Source of the DNA: Pseudomonadota bacterium
Lineage (GTDB): Bacteria > Pseudomonadota > Alphaproteobacteria > Sphingomonadales > Sphingomonadaceae
Assembly: GCA_023423775.1 (NCBI GenBank)
Contig: JAFAEZ010000145.1
Coordinates: forward strand, 1 to 23,097
DNA: 23,097 bases
Reading direction: 5' to 3'
Part shown: positions 6,940 through 14,066 of the stretch, piece by piece
Layout: the number at the start of each line of letters is the position of its first letter
How positions within the stretch are numbered: the stretch's first letter is position 1
Notes under the pieces: model-generated
What the model saw: the letters and a program-made list of their open reading frames with translations, nothing else
The model's database searches: none
What the model was told of the DNA's origin: nothing
Program-made: the position numbers and the translations under genes

Positions 6940-7941
6940 TTACGGAGCCGGGATTTTCCCGGCTTCTTTTCGTGCGTCCGGCGCCATCGCGAACTTCAGC
7001 AGCAAGGTCCGCTGCAAGCCGCTGAAATTGTCGTCCGACGCGATCCACACGATCGTGCGGCCGGCTTCGCGAGTGACGCTCAGCGCCTCCATATTGTCGA
7101 CCGTCACCGGGGCTTGGAAAAAAGCGATCTCGCGCGGCTCGATCACGGCCCCCGCCCGCCATGCCGCTACCGGAGCGACGGTGAGCTTTGCCGACACCCC
7201 TTCTAGCGGCGTGAATCGGCGGTTGAGCAGCAGCATCCGCCCGTCCGGGAGCAAAGCGGCATCGGTCACGCGGTAGCCCGCCGGGGGCCGGTAGAAGATC
7301 CGGCGCGAGGGCGTCCCTTGTACCGCCGGATCGCCGTCGAACAGCGCCACTTCGCCGACCCCGTCCGGCTGCTGCCGGGCTTCGGCAAAAATCAGAAAAC
7401 GGCCGTCCGGCAGCCGTATTATGCCCTCGCCGCCCGAATTGGACCGCCAGCCGCGCATCGCCTCCGGCCGCGCCGCCGAATCGCTCCTCCAGTCAGCGAG
7501 CCGATAGCGCCAGACCGCGTTGTGGCGCTCGAACGCTACCCACGCGTGATCGCCGTGCACGGTCATCGCCTCCGAATCGCGCTCCTTCTTGCGATCGACC
7601 GTGCCCGGCCCGTCGGGCAAAGCGGCGATGCTGAGCTCTTGGCGGCCGGTACCGGGAACCGGGAAGCGGAGGAGCTGGCCGGCGTCGCTGAGTGCGGTGA
7701 CCGCCCCGTCCCGCACATGCATCGACGAAATTCCGCCGAAGCGGGGATCGTTGCTGCGGATCGCCCACCCGCCGAGATAGAGAAGATCCCCGATCCGGCG
7801 GCGGCTGGGATCACTGGCGTCGAGCGGCACGCTCTCGAACGCGATCGTGGCCTTGCCCGGAATCGGCGCGGGCCGGAACATCGCCGCTGGCGCGAAGGTC
7901 GCCAGCAGCGGCCAGGCGATCAGGGCGAGGAGGGCACGCAT
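6940..7941 (-). CDS. Exported esterase-like activity of phytase family protein
   Basis: The 333-aa precursor has an N-terminal signal sequence (ALLALIAWPLLATFAPAA). The body contains repeated beta-propeller-like blades: ISSMHVRDGAVTALSDAGQL, DSEAMTVHGDHAWVAFERHN, GEGIIRLPDGRFLIFAEA, TDAALLPDGRMLLLNRRF and NMEALSVTREAGRTIVWIASDDNF. The D-G-R/LPDG motifs and the final D-N-M-E-A segment are typical of the 'esterase-like activity of phytase' family; the substrate is not known. ATG 7941 is preferred because it puts the signal peptide first and AGGAGG lies just upstream, although the spacing is short. In related genomes this gene often lies next to cobT and rpmB; here the glycine-zipper gene is inserted on the other strand. 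Confidence 0.85.
   Translation of the reverse strand: MRALLALIAWPLLATFAPAAMFRPAPIPGKATIAFESVPLDASDPSRRRIGDLLYLGGWAIRSNDPRFGGISSMHVRDGAVTALSDAGQLLRFPVPGTGRQELSIAALPDGPGTVDRKKERDSEAMTVHGDHAWVAFERHNAVWRYRLADWRSDSAARPEAMRGWRSNSGGEGIIRLPDGRFLIFAEARQQPDGVGEVALFDGDPAVQGTPSRRIFYRPPAGYRVTDAALLPDGRMLLLNRRFTPLEGVSAKLTVAPVAAWRAGAVIEPREIAFFQAPVTVDNMEALSVTREAGRTIVWIASDDNFSGLQRTLLLKFAMAPDARKEAGKIPAP
6946..6970 (+). terminator. Second, tandem rpmB terminator inside the convergent gene's 3' end
   Basis: AGCCGGGA and TCCCGGCT form an 8-bp stem with a TTT loop, followed by TCTTTT. It lies within the last codons of the minus-strand esterase-like gene, so these bases both encode that protein's C-terminus and may stop read-through from rpmB. 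Confidence 0.6.
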
Positions 7942-8118
7942 CGCCTCCTGATAGCGAGGCGAGCGGGCCGCCGCATGGTTAATCTGGATGAACGGTGGCT
8001 GACGACCGCATTCAGACATGGCTCAAGCGAATCGCCCGATAAGAGCATCAAGGACGAGGCCCAAGGCGACGGACAGTCGACTCCGCGGACCGCCGCCCAG
8101 TGGAACAAGGAGAATGTC

Positions 8119-8559
8119 ATGCTTAAGAAAATCACGCTCGCCGCTGCCGTCGCCGCAACCTCGCTGACCGCGTTGCCGGCCGCCGCGGAAGCCCGCCACC
8201 GCGATGGCTATTACGATTCGGGCCGCTATGAGCGCAGCTATCGCAGCGACCGCGGCTACCGGAACAACGGCTATTACGAGAACAGCCGCGCCTATCGGAA
8301 CAACGGTTATTACAACCGCAATTACGGCGGCAATTATTACAACCGCCGCGGCTATGACGACCGCTATTACGGCCGCCGCAGCTGCTCGGGCACGACCGGC
8401 ACCATCGTCGGCGGCGTCGCCGGCGCCCTGCTCGGCCGCGAAGTCGACCGCGGCGGCAATAGCCGCTACGGCCGCCGCGACAGCGGCACCACCGGCGCCA
8501 TCATCGGCGGCGCGATCGGCGCCCTCGCCGGCCGCGCGATCGACAAGGCCGATTGCTGA
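8119..8559 (+). CDS. Exported tyrosine/arginine-rich glycine-zipper protein
   Basis: The 146-aa precursor has a signal peptide with likely cleavage after AEA (residue 25). A low-complexity region rich in Y, R, N and G follows (about 26-87), with YRNNGYY present twice (47-53 and 59-65). Two similar glycine zippers come next: GTIVGGVAGALLG (about 94-106) and GAIIGGAIGALAG (about 126-138). Each begins with TTG and ends with a conserved charged R-x-x-D. Two cysteines (89 and 146) flank the zipper region. Glycine-zipper 2TM domains occur in surface antigens and outer-membrane lipoproteins, but this one lacks a lipobox. AAGGAG six bases upstream fixes the start at 8119. The role is unknown, probably in the envelope. 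Confidence 0.88.
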   Translation: MLKKITLAAAVAATSLTALPAAAEARHRDGYYDSGRYERSYRSDRGYRNNGYYENSRAYRNNGYYNRNYGGNYYNRRGYDDRYYGRRSCSGTTGTIVGGVAGALLGREVDRGGNSRYGRRDSGTTGAIIGGAIGALAGRAIDKADC

Positions 8560-8597
8560 GCCGCTCCCCAAATCCCTCCTGTAGCGTAACGCGGGCG

Positions 8598-8627
8598 GGG
8601 CCCGGCACTCCACGGAGTGTCGGGCCC
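8598..8627. terminator. Long hairpin between convergent genes
   Basis: GGGCCCGGCACTC pairs with GAGTGTCGGGCCC (13 bp including one G-U) around a CACG loop, ending four bases before the cobT stop codon. The downstream tail (TACTTCATT) is only moderately T-rich. It probably ends transcription of the glycine-zipper gene and possibly cobT. Confidence 0.7.
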
Positions 8628-8631
8628 TACT

Positions 8632-10461
8632 TCATTCGGCGTCGAATAATGCAGCGAGCTGCTCGACCATGGTGCCGCCCAATTGCTCGGCGTCCATGAT
8701 CGTCACCGCCTTCTGGTAATAGCGCGTTACGTCATGGCCGATGCCGATCGCGATCAGCTCCACCGGCGAGCGGCTCTCGATCCAGCCGATGACCTGGCGC
8801 AGGTGGCGCTCGAGATAGGTGCCGCTGTTCACCGACAGCGTCGAATCGTCGACCGGAGCGCCGTCCGAGATCACCATCAGGATGCGCCGCTCCTCGGGGC
8901 GGTTGACCAGCCGGTGATGCGCCCACAGCAAGGCCTCGCCGTCGATATTCTCCTTGAGCAGCCCCTCGCGCATCATCAGCCCGAGATTCTTGCGGGCGCG
9001 GCGCCAGGGCTCGTCGGCTCTCTTGTAGACGATGTGGCGCAGGTCGTTGAGGCGGCCCGGGTGCGGCGGCCGGCCTTCGGTCAGCCAGCGCTCGCGCGAT
9101 TGGCCGCCCTTCCACGCCCGCGTCGTGAAGCCGAGTATCTCGACCTTCACGCCGCAGCGCTCCAGCGTCCGCGCCATGATGTCGGCGCTGATCGCCGCAA
9201 TCGAGATTGGCCGCCCGCGCATCGAGCCGCTATTGTCGATCAGCAGGCTCACCACCGTGTCGCGGAAATCGGCTTCCTTCTCGACCTTGTAGCTCAGCGA
9301 CTGGGCCGGATTGACGACCACTCGCGCCAGCCGCGCCGCATCGAGCAGGCCTTCCTCCTGATCGAAGTCCCAGCTCCGGCTCTGCTGCGCCATCAGCCGC
9401 CGCTGGAGACGGTTGGCGAGCTTGGTGACCGCGCCCTGCAGATGAGTGAGCTGCTGGTCGAGGTAGGAGCGCAGGCGCCCCAGTTCCTCTTCGTCGCACA
9501 ATTCGCCGGCCTCGACGGTCTCGTCGAAGCGGTCGGTGAACACGCGATAGTCGAAGTGCGGCGAAAGGTCGGAAAGCGGCCGGTTTGGCCGCATCGGGAC
9601 CATGCCCTCCTCGCCTTCCTCGCCAAGGCCTTCCTCGCTCTCCGAAAGATCGTCCTCGGAGAGCTCCGTCTGATCGTCGTCGTCGCCGGAAACGCCCTGC
9701 TCGACGCGGACATCGGCCTCGCCTTCGCCGCCGGCCTCGTCGTCCGAATCGCTCTCGGAATCGCCGCCTTCGTCCTGATCGTCGCCTTCGCCTTCGTCGC
9801 CCTCGTCGGGGTCCTGCTCCGGGGGGCGGTCGCTTTCGACCAGTTCGAGATCCTGCAGCACCTTGGTGGTGAGCGCGGCGAACGCCGCCTGGTCGTCGAG
9901 CGCAAGCCCGAGCGCATCGAGATCGGCGCCGGCTTTCTCCTCGATCCATTCGCTGACCAGGTCGAGACCGGCGAGCGCTGCCTCAGGCGGTGCCTCGCCG
10001 GTCAGCCGCTCGCGCACCATCAAGGCGATCGCGGTGGGAAGCGGAACCTCGTCGCGGTTGCGCGCGCGCGTGATCGGATCCGTGCGCATCCGCATTTCGG
10101 TGACTCGGTTGAGGTTCGCCCGGACCCCGGCCATCGCCCGCGCGCCGAGCGCCTCGACGCGGGCCTGCTCGACGGCGCCGAACACGGCACGGGCGACATC
10201 GTCGGCCGGGGCCGTGCGCGCATGCAATGCGGGGTCGTGATGGCGCAGCTTAAGCGCCGCCGCGTCGGCAAAACCCCGCGCCTCCGCCACCTCGCGCTCG
10301 GGCAGGGTGCGTCCCGGCATCGGCACCTTGAGGCTCTTGCCCGATGCGGTGGGCGCGTCGGTGCTGAAACCGAGCTCCAGCTCCGGCTCGGCCGCGATCG
10401 CGCGCGATGCGCCGGTCAGGACCTGACGGAATGTCTCGAGCGGATTGTCGTTCTGCGGCAT
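8632..10461 (-). CDS. cobT: Cobaltochelatase subunit CobT-like VWA protein
   Basis: In cobalamin producers, CobT forms an AAA+ complex with CobS that helps CobN insert cobalt into hydrogenobyrinic acid diamide. The 609-aa protein has a helical N-terminal domain (MPQNDNPLETFRQVLTGA, RVEALGARAMAGVRANL), a long acidic stretch (about 210-290, rich in D, E and S) and a C-terminal VWA domain with MIDAS motif DNSGSM (about residue 408). Family landmarks YKRADEPWRRARKN, LLKENIDGEALLWAH and ISDGAPVDDSTLS are present. The start at 10461 is chosen because the family begins near there; the extension to 10566 overlaps cobS. cobS ends 11 bp upstream. No other cobalamin gene is in this window. Confidence 0.93.
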   Translation of the reverse strand: MPQNDNPLETFRQVLTGASRAIAAEPELELGFSTDAPTASGKSLKVPMPGRTLPEREVAEARGFADAAALKLRHHDPALHARTAPADDVARAVFGAVEQARVEALGARAMAGVRANLNRVTEMRMRTDPITRARNRDEVPLPTAIALMVRERLTGEAPPEAALAGLDLVSEWIEEKAGADLDALGLALDDQAAFAALTTKVLQDLELVESDRPPEQDPDEGDEGEGDDQDEGGDSESDSDDEAGGEGEADVRVEQGVSGDDDDQTELSEDDLSESEEGLGEEGEEGMVPMRPNRPLSDLSPHFDYRVFTDRFDETVEAGELCDEEELGRLRSYLDQQLTHLQGAVTKLANRLQRRLMAQQSRSWDFDQEEGLLDAARLARVVVNPAQSLSYKVEKEADFRDTVVSLLIDNSGSMRGRPISIAAISADIMARTLERCGVKVEILGFTTRAWKGGQSRERWLTEGRPPHPGRLNDLRHIVYKRADEPWRRARKNLGLMMREGLLKENIDGEALLWAHHRLVNRPEERRILMVISDGAPVDDSTLSVNSGTYLERHLRQVIGWIESRSPVELIAIGIGHDVTRYYQKAVTIMDAEQLGGTMVEQLAALFDAE

Positions 10462-10472
10462 GGCCCGAAGGC

Positions 10473-11483
10473 TCAGCCGGTCCGGCCGACGACGCTCTCC
10501 GGCAGGTCCTTGCCGAAGACGCGCTGATAATATTCCGCGATGAGCGGCCGCTCGGCCTCGTCGCACTTGTTCAGGAACGAGAGGCGGAAGGCGAAGCCGA
10601 TATCGTTGAAGATCAGCGCGTTCTGCGCCCAGCTGATCACCGAGCGCGGGCTCATCACCGTCGAAATGTCGCCGTTGATAAAGCCCTGGCGGGTCAAATC
10701 GGCGACCTTGATCATCTTCTCGACCTCGGCGCGGCCGCCCTCATGGTCATACTCGCCCGATTTGGCGAGAACGATGCGCGCCTCGGTCGCCGCCGGCAGA
10801 TAGTTCAGCGTGACGACGATGTTCCAGCGGTCCATCTGGCCCTGATTGATCTGCTGGGTGCCGTGATAGAGGCCGGTCGTGTCGCCGAGCCCGATCGTGT
10901 TGGTGGTGGCGAAAAGGCGGAAGAAGGGATTGGGGCGGATCACCCGGTTCTGGTCGAGCAGAGTGAGCTTGCCCTCGGTCTCCAGCACGCGCTGGATGAC
11001 GAACATCACGTCCGGCCGGCCGGCATCATATTCGTCGAACACCAAAGCGGTCGGCGTCTGCAGCGCCCACGGCAGCAGCCCTTCGCGGAATTCGGTGACC
11101 TGCTGGCCGTCCTTGAGCACGATCGCGTCGCGGCCGATCAGGTCGATGCGGCTGATGTGGGCGTCGAGGTTGATGCGGATCAGCGGCCAGTTGAGGCGCG
11201 CCGCCACCTGCTCGATATGGGTCGACTTGCCGGTGCCGTGATAGCCCTGGACCATGACGCGGCGGTTGCGCGCGAAGCCGGCGCAGATGGCGAGCGTCGT
11301 GTCCGGATCGAACACATAGGCCGGATCGAGGTCGGGGACGCGCTCGTCGGCCTCGGAGAAGGCCGGAACTTCCATGTCGCTGTCGACCCCGAAGAGGTCG
11401 CGCACCTTCACCACCTTGTCGGGCGCGTCCATCACCGTGGCGGCACGGCTGTCGAGGTTCACATTGGCAAGTTCGGCCATCAT
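10473..11483 (-). CDS. cobS: Cobaltochelatase subunit CobS-like AAA+ ATPase
   Basis: CobS is a MoxR-type AAA+ ATPase that powers the CobS-CobT chaperone ring. The 336-aa sequence shows Walker A GYHGTGKS (80-87), Walker B ALVFDE (146-151) and the sensor segment LFATTNTIG (190-198). It also has the diagnostic N-terminus ANVNLDSRA and VRDLFGVDSDMEVPAFSEAD, and C-terminal MSPRSVISWAQNALIF and FLNKCDEAERPLIAEYYQR. The start is uncertain among TTG 11498 (overlapping the J-domain stop as TTGA), ATG 11483 and ATG 11480; family N-termini favour the ATGs. It is tightly packed between the J-domain gene and cobT, so translational coupling is likely. Confidence 0.94.
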   Translation of the reverse strand: MMAELANVNLDSRAATVMDAPDKVVKVRDLFGVDSDMEVPAFSEADERVPDLDPAYVFDPDTTLAICAGFARNRRVMVQGYHGTGKSTHIEQVAARLNWPLIRINLDAHISRIDLIGRDAIVLKDGQQVTEFREGLLPWALQTPTALVFDEYDAGRPDVMFVIQRVLETEGKLTLLDQNRVIRPNPFFRLFATTNTIGLGDTTGLYHGTQQINQGQMDRWNIVVTLNYLPAATEARIVLAKSGEYDHEGGRAEVEKMIKVADLTRQGFINGDISTVMSPRSVISWAQNALIFNDIGFAFRLSFLNKCDEAERPLIAEYYQRVFGKDLPESVVGRTG

Positions 11484-11494
11484 TCTTTCCAGGT

Positions 11495-12088
11495 TCAAGC
11501 GAAGGCGGGTCGTGATTTGAGCTGCGTATAGGCCTGGATGACGGCCTGCAACGCTTTCTCATGGCCGCGGTCGCCGCCATTATGGTCGGGGTGATAGCGG
11601 CGCAGCAGCTCGGCGTAGCGCTGTCTAAGCGCCCGCCGGTCGGTGTCGGTTCCAAGCCCCAGCGTCTTCAGCGATTTGCGGTCCTGCTCGCTGAGCTCCC
11701 GCCCGTCGGCGCGCTGCGTCGCCTGGCCGGTGGCGCGCTGGAAACGGGCCCCGATCGCGTCGAGCGGATCGACAAAATCGGCCCATTTGGGTGGCGACGA
11801 GCCATTGGCCGCGAAGGCGCGCGTCTCGCGGTCCCAGCCGCCATAAGGAGTCTGTGCGGCCTCGATTTCTTCGGTGCTCATGCCGCTGAAGAAGTTGTAG
11901 CCGGAATTGAACTCCCGGACATGGTCGAGGCACAGCCAGCGCCAGTCGCCCGGGCCGTCGAAATTGGAGCGGCGGCCTGCGGCAGGCGCGCGAAATTCGC
12001 CGGGCTCGGCGCAGCCCGGTTGGGAGCAGTGGCGCTCGCCCTCGACGCGGCCATGAAAGCGCGCCTGCTTCTTCCCCGAACTCGCCAC
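11495..12088 (-). CDS. J-domain (DnaJ-like) protein with N-terminal cysteine motif
   Basis: The 197-aa protein ends in a J-domain (about residues 139-195) with HPD at 166-168 (RRYHPDHNGGD), the motif that stimulates Hsp70 ATPase. The N-terminal half is a conserved alphaproteobacterial region: C21 and C26 (CSQPGC), GEFRAP, then C53 and H56 (WLCLDHVREFNSGYNFF). The four residues could bind a metal, which is inference. GDWRWLCLDHVREFN and PPKWADFVDPLDAIGARF are typical of J proteins encoded next to cobS. The start is GTG 12088, supported by GGGAAAGGGAG upstream. It probably links the CobS/CobT ring to DnaK or recruits a client; this is not established. Confidence 0.88.
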   Translation of the reverse strand: MASSGKKQARFHGRVEGERHCSQPGCAEPGEFRAPAAGRRSNFDGPGDWRWLCLDHVREFNSGYNFFSGMSTEEIEAAQTPYGGWDRETRAFAANGSSPPKWADFVDPLDAIGARFQRATGQATQRADGRELSEQDRKSLKTLGLGTDTDRRALRQRYAELLRRYHPDHNGGDRGHEKALQAVIQAYTQLKSRPAFA

Positions 12089-12115
12089 TCATCTCCCTTT
12101 CCCAGTCCGACGCGA

Positions 12116-12144
12116 TATATAAGGCCGGATGACCCAGCATTTAA
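12116..12144 (-). promoter_or_regulatory. Candidate promoter for the J-domain/cobS/cobT operon
   Basis: On the minus strand TTAAAT (12144-12139), a 17-base spacer and TATATA (12121-12116) precede the GTG start by about 28 bases. The same TATATA lies eight bases before the bolA ATG (12129) and could serve bolA with a very short leader. The 40-bp divergent gap leaves little room for more than this. Confidence 0.4.
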
Positions 12145-12413
12145 CCGGGCCGGTCGCGGCCGAGATCACAAAACGCCTCCAGCAAAGCCTCGCTCCGACG
12201 CATCTGATCGTCCGCGACGACAGCGAGATGCACCGCGGCCATGCCGGCCACGACCCGCGCGGCGAGAGCCATTTCACGGTCGAGATCGTCGCCGAGCAAT
12301 TTGCGGGCATGAGCCGCGTCGCGCGCCAGCGCGCGGTCAACAGCGCGCTCGGGGATCTGCTTGCCGAACGCGTCCACGCGCTGGCGATCAAAGCCAGAGC
12401 GCCGGGAGAGTAA
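12129..12413 (+). CDS. bolA: BolA family protein
   Basis: BolA proteins bind [2Fe-2S] clusters with monothiol glutaredoxins and act in iron-sulfur trafficking and in morphology or stress regulation. The 94-aa length is normal. Visible family features are the helix ITKRLQQSLAPTHLIVRDDS, HRGHAGHDPRGESHFTVEIV (with H35, H38 and H48 in the usual loop) and the C-terminal RVHALAIKARAP. AAGG five bases upstream marks the start at ATG 12129. It is divergent from the J-domain gene across 40 bp and convergent with the tetR gene. This position next to the J-domain/cobS block recurs in related genomes. Confidence 0.94.
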   Translation: MTQHLTGPVAAEITKRLQQSLAPTHLIVRDDSEMHRGHAGHDPRGESHFTVEIVAEQFAGMSRVARQRAVNSALGDLLAERVHALAIKARAPGE

Positions 12414-12439
12414 GCCGGGATTGGCGGCGCGCGGCGGTC

Positions 12440-13072
12440 TCAGGCTCTGACCAGGAGCGTCTTCACCTGCCGCGTCAGGCGTGCTTCCATATCCGCGCCG
12501 AGGTCCTCCGAGACCATTTCGCCGGTAATCAACGGCAAAGCCACTGCACCGACGAGCATCAGCAGCGCGAGTTCCGGGTCGCTGGCGGCGATGACCCCTG
12601 CATCGATCCCCTCCTTGAGAAGCGGCAGCAGGGCCCGGCGATTGGGAGCCCATAGCCGCTCGAGCACATAATCGCGGCGCTCGCCCGGGCGAGTGACTTC
12701 GTTGACGAAGAATTGGCCGAGCTCGCGATGGGCGGCATTGAAGGCGACGAAACGGTCGAGGGCGCGGCCGATACGCTCGCCCAGCGGCATCGGGTCGGCC
12801 TGGAGGGCGCCGATGTCAGCTTGGGCATCGGCCATCCGCACGGCGATTTCGTCGACCACCGCCTTCCACAGTCCCAATTTGGATCCGAACTGGCGCGCCA
12901 CCAAGGCGACATCGACTCCGGCATCGGCGGCGATGTCGCGCAGGTTGGTGGCGTGAAAGCCGTTGCGCGCGAACCTGCCTAGGGCGGCGGTCAGGACCGC
13001 CGTGGGATCCGGCGCGTTTTCGCGCTTCGGCCTCCCCCGCTTGCGCTTCGCCGCATTGGTCTGGACGTCCAT
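12440..13072 (-). CDS. TetR/AcrR family transcriptional regulator
   Basis: The 210-aa protein has an Arg/Lys-rich N-terminal arm (KRKRGRPKRE, residues 9-18), then a TetR helix-turn-helix (about 27-72; LGRFARNGFHATNLRDIAAD, then VALVARQFGSKLGLWKAVV). The C-terminal ligand and dimer domain is alpha-helical and unassignable to a ligand. ATG 13072 has GGGGAAAG close upstream and is preferred over ATG 13096. It is divergent from two small overlapping genes; a near-palindrome lies in the 86-bp space between them. The usual TetR arrangement suggests that it represses itself and that pair, which is inference. Confidence 0.92.
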   Translation of the reverse strand: MDVQTNAAKRKRGRPKRENAPDPTAVLTAALGRFARNGFHATNLRDIAADAGVDVALVARQFGSKLGLWKAVVDEIAVRMADAQADIGALQADPMPLGERIGRALDRFVAFNAAHRELGQFFVNEVTRPGERRDYVLERLWAPNRRALLPLLKEGIDAGVIAASDPELALLMLVGAVALPLITGEMVSEDLGADMEARLTRQVKTLLVRA

Positions 13073-13095
13073 CGCTTTCCCCTTCTCCCTCCCCA

Positions 13096-13124
13096 TTGAC
13101 TGGCCCAGAACCAGCACTTAATCA
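13096..13124 (+). promoter_or_regulatory. Sigma70-like promoter for the 13159 gene
   Basis: TTGACT (13096-13101), a 17-base spacer and TAATCA (13119-13124) point toward the unknown two-gene unit. Transcription would start near 13131, leaving about 28 bases of leader. The -10 box lies inside the left half of the candidate TetR operator. Confidence 0.55.
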
Positions 13125-13139
13125 ACAGCCGTTGACTAA
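13118..13139. promoter_or_regulatory. Candidate TetR operator (22-bp near-palindrome)
   Basis: The left half TTAATCAACAG and the reverse complement of the right half, TTAGTCAACGG, agree at 9 of 11 positions. The site overlaps the -10 box of the plus-strand promoter and lies 46 bases before the tetR start. Size, symmetry and position are as expected for a TetR-family autoregulatory operator. Confidence 0.6.
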
Positions 13140-13158
13140 TTACGCCGAGAGACGAGCC

Positions 13159-13440
13159 GTGCCTTCCTTCCGTCTGAGCTATTGGATGCATGCCGGGCAG
13201 GCTCCGCGACTGCTCGCGTTCGATGCGCCCGATCTCGACGCCGCCTATTCCATCGGCGGGAAGATGATCGCGGAGGCCTTGGGCCGCCCTGACGATTTCG
13301 TGCTGCTCGACCGGGCCACCGGCCGGTTCACGGTGGGAGCCGCGATCTGGTCGCGCAACGGCTTCTTCCGGCTCGCAGCCGACGAGGCGGCTCCGATGCC
13401 GCATGGCGAGCAGGACAAGCGCACGGAAATGCGCGTATGA
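13159..13440 (+). CDS. Hypothetical protein, first gene of the TetR-linked pair
   Basis: A 93-aa protein starting at GTG 13159 (PSFRLSYWMHAGQAPRLLAF, then DLDAAYSIGGKMIAEALGRP). It is soluble by appearance, with no signal peptide, membrane helix or known catalytic motif. The middle (DFVLLDRATGRFTVGAAIWS) looks like beta strands. The Shine-Dalgarno is weak (GAGA). ATG 13186 is an alternative start, but the promoter and the preserved reading frame favour GTG. Its stop overlaps the next gene's start as ATGA, so the two are translated together. I do not recognise a family. Confidence 0.7.
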   Translation: MPSFRLSYWMHAGQAPRLLAFDAPDLDAAYSIGGKMIAEALGRPDDFVLLDRATGRFTVGAAIWSRNGFFRLAADEAAPMPHGEQDKRTEMRV

Positions 13441-13961
13441 GCTGGCTGGCGCTTGCCCGCAGGCGCCGTCACGTTCGGGAACTGGTCGAGGATGCCACCG
13501 CATCGCTCGAGCGGGACATGAAAAATCTTCTTCCCTCCGCGGGCGAGCAGCTGGCCCGCGAATGCGTCATCTTCATCTACTGGTCGGTCCATGTCGGGAT
13601 CGTCAATGCGCAGACCTCTGCGCTTGACCGGTGGCTGGCTCGCCTTGCGCTCCATCGCCAGCTGCGCCGCGCCTCCGCCGCGCTGGGCGATGGCAGTGCG
13701 CCGTTCGATCTGGTGGCCTGCTACGAACAGAGGTGCCGCGAGGCGCTGGCGACGACGCCCAACATCTTCCTCTACCACAAGAGAGGCGCCGAGCTGCCGA
13801 TCCTTCCGGTCACGCCGTCCGGCGCGAAGCTGTTCCTGCGCCGGATCGGCCATACCCGCATCCCGCCCCAGGCCGTCGCCCGGCTGGCGGAGGTGCTCGC
13901 CTCCTATTTCTGGCTCTGCGTCCAGCATTTCCAGCCGCGCATCAGGCCGCGCTTCCCCTGA
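13437..13961 (+). CDS. Hypothetical protein, second gene of the TetR-linked pair
   Basis: The 174-aa protein overlaps the preceding stop by four bases (ATGA). It begins with a basic helix (ALARRRRHVRELVED) and is rich in predicted alpha helices. A weakly hydrophobic segment around residues 41-56 (ECVIFIYWSVHVGIVN) is followed by DRWLARLALHRQLRRASAAL, and there is a C-terminal aromatic patch (YFWLCVQHFQ). It has no signal peptide and no family motif I know. Third-position G/C use matches its neighbours, so it is not an obvious recent import. Function unknown; it is presumably under the adjacent TetR regulator. Confidence 0.78.
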   Translation: MSWLALARRRRHVRELVEDATASLERDMKNLLPSAGEQLARECVIFIYWSVHVGIVNAQTSALDRWLARLALHRQLRRASAALGDGSAPFDLVACYEQRCREALATTPNIFLYHKRGAELPILPVTPSGAKLFLRRIGHTRIPPQAVARLAEVLASYFWLCVQHFQPRIRPRFP

Positions 13962-14066
13962 CGGGCGAGGCGCGAAGCCATCGCAATTATATGCTGCGCG
14001 TGCCACTGTGATCGCCTGAGTCCGCCCGTGCTCGCGCTGGAATGCAAACTGGGAGAACATGGCCTG

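Noticed and set aside
8683..10527. 614-aa open frame antisense to cobT
   Set aside because: It mirrors cobT codons; the low-complexity stretch corresponds to the acidic region of CobT. No motif or ribosome site supports it.
11484..11498. TTG 11498 as the cobS start
   Set aside because: It would give a neat TTGA overlap with the J-domain stop, but family N-termini begin at MAELANVNL, so the ATGs at 11483/11480 are preferred. Not fully excluded.
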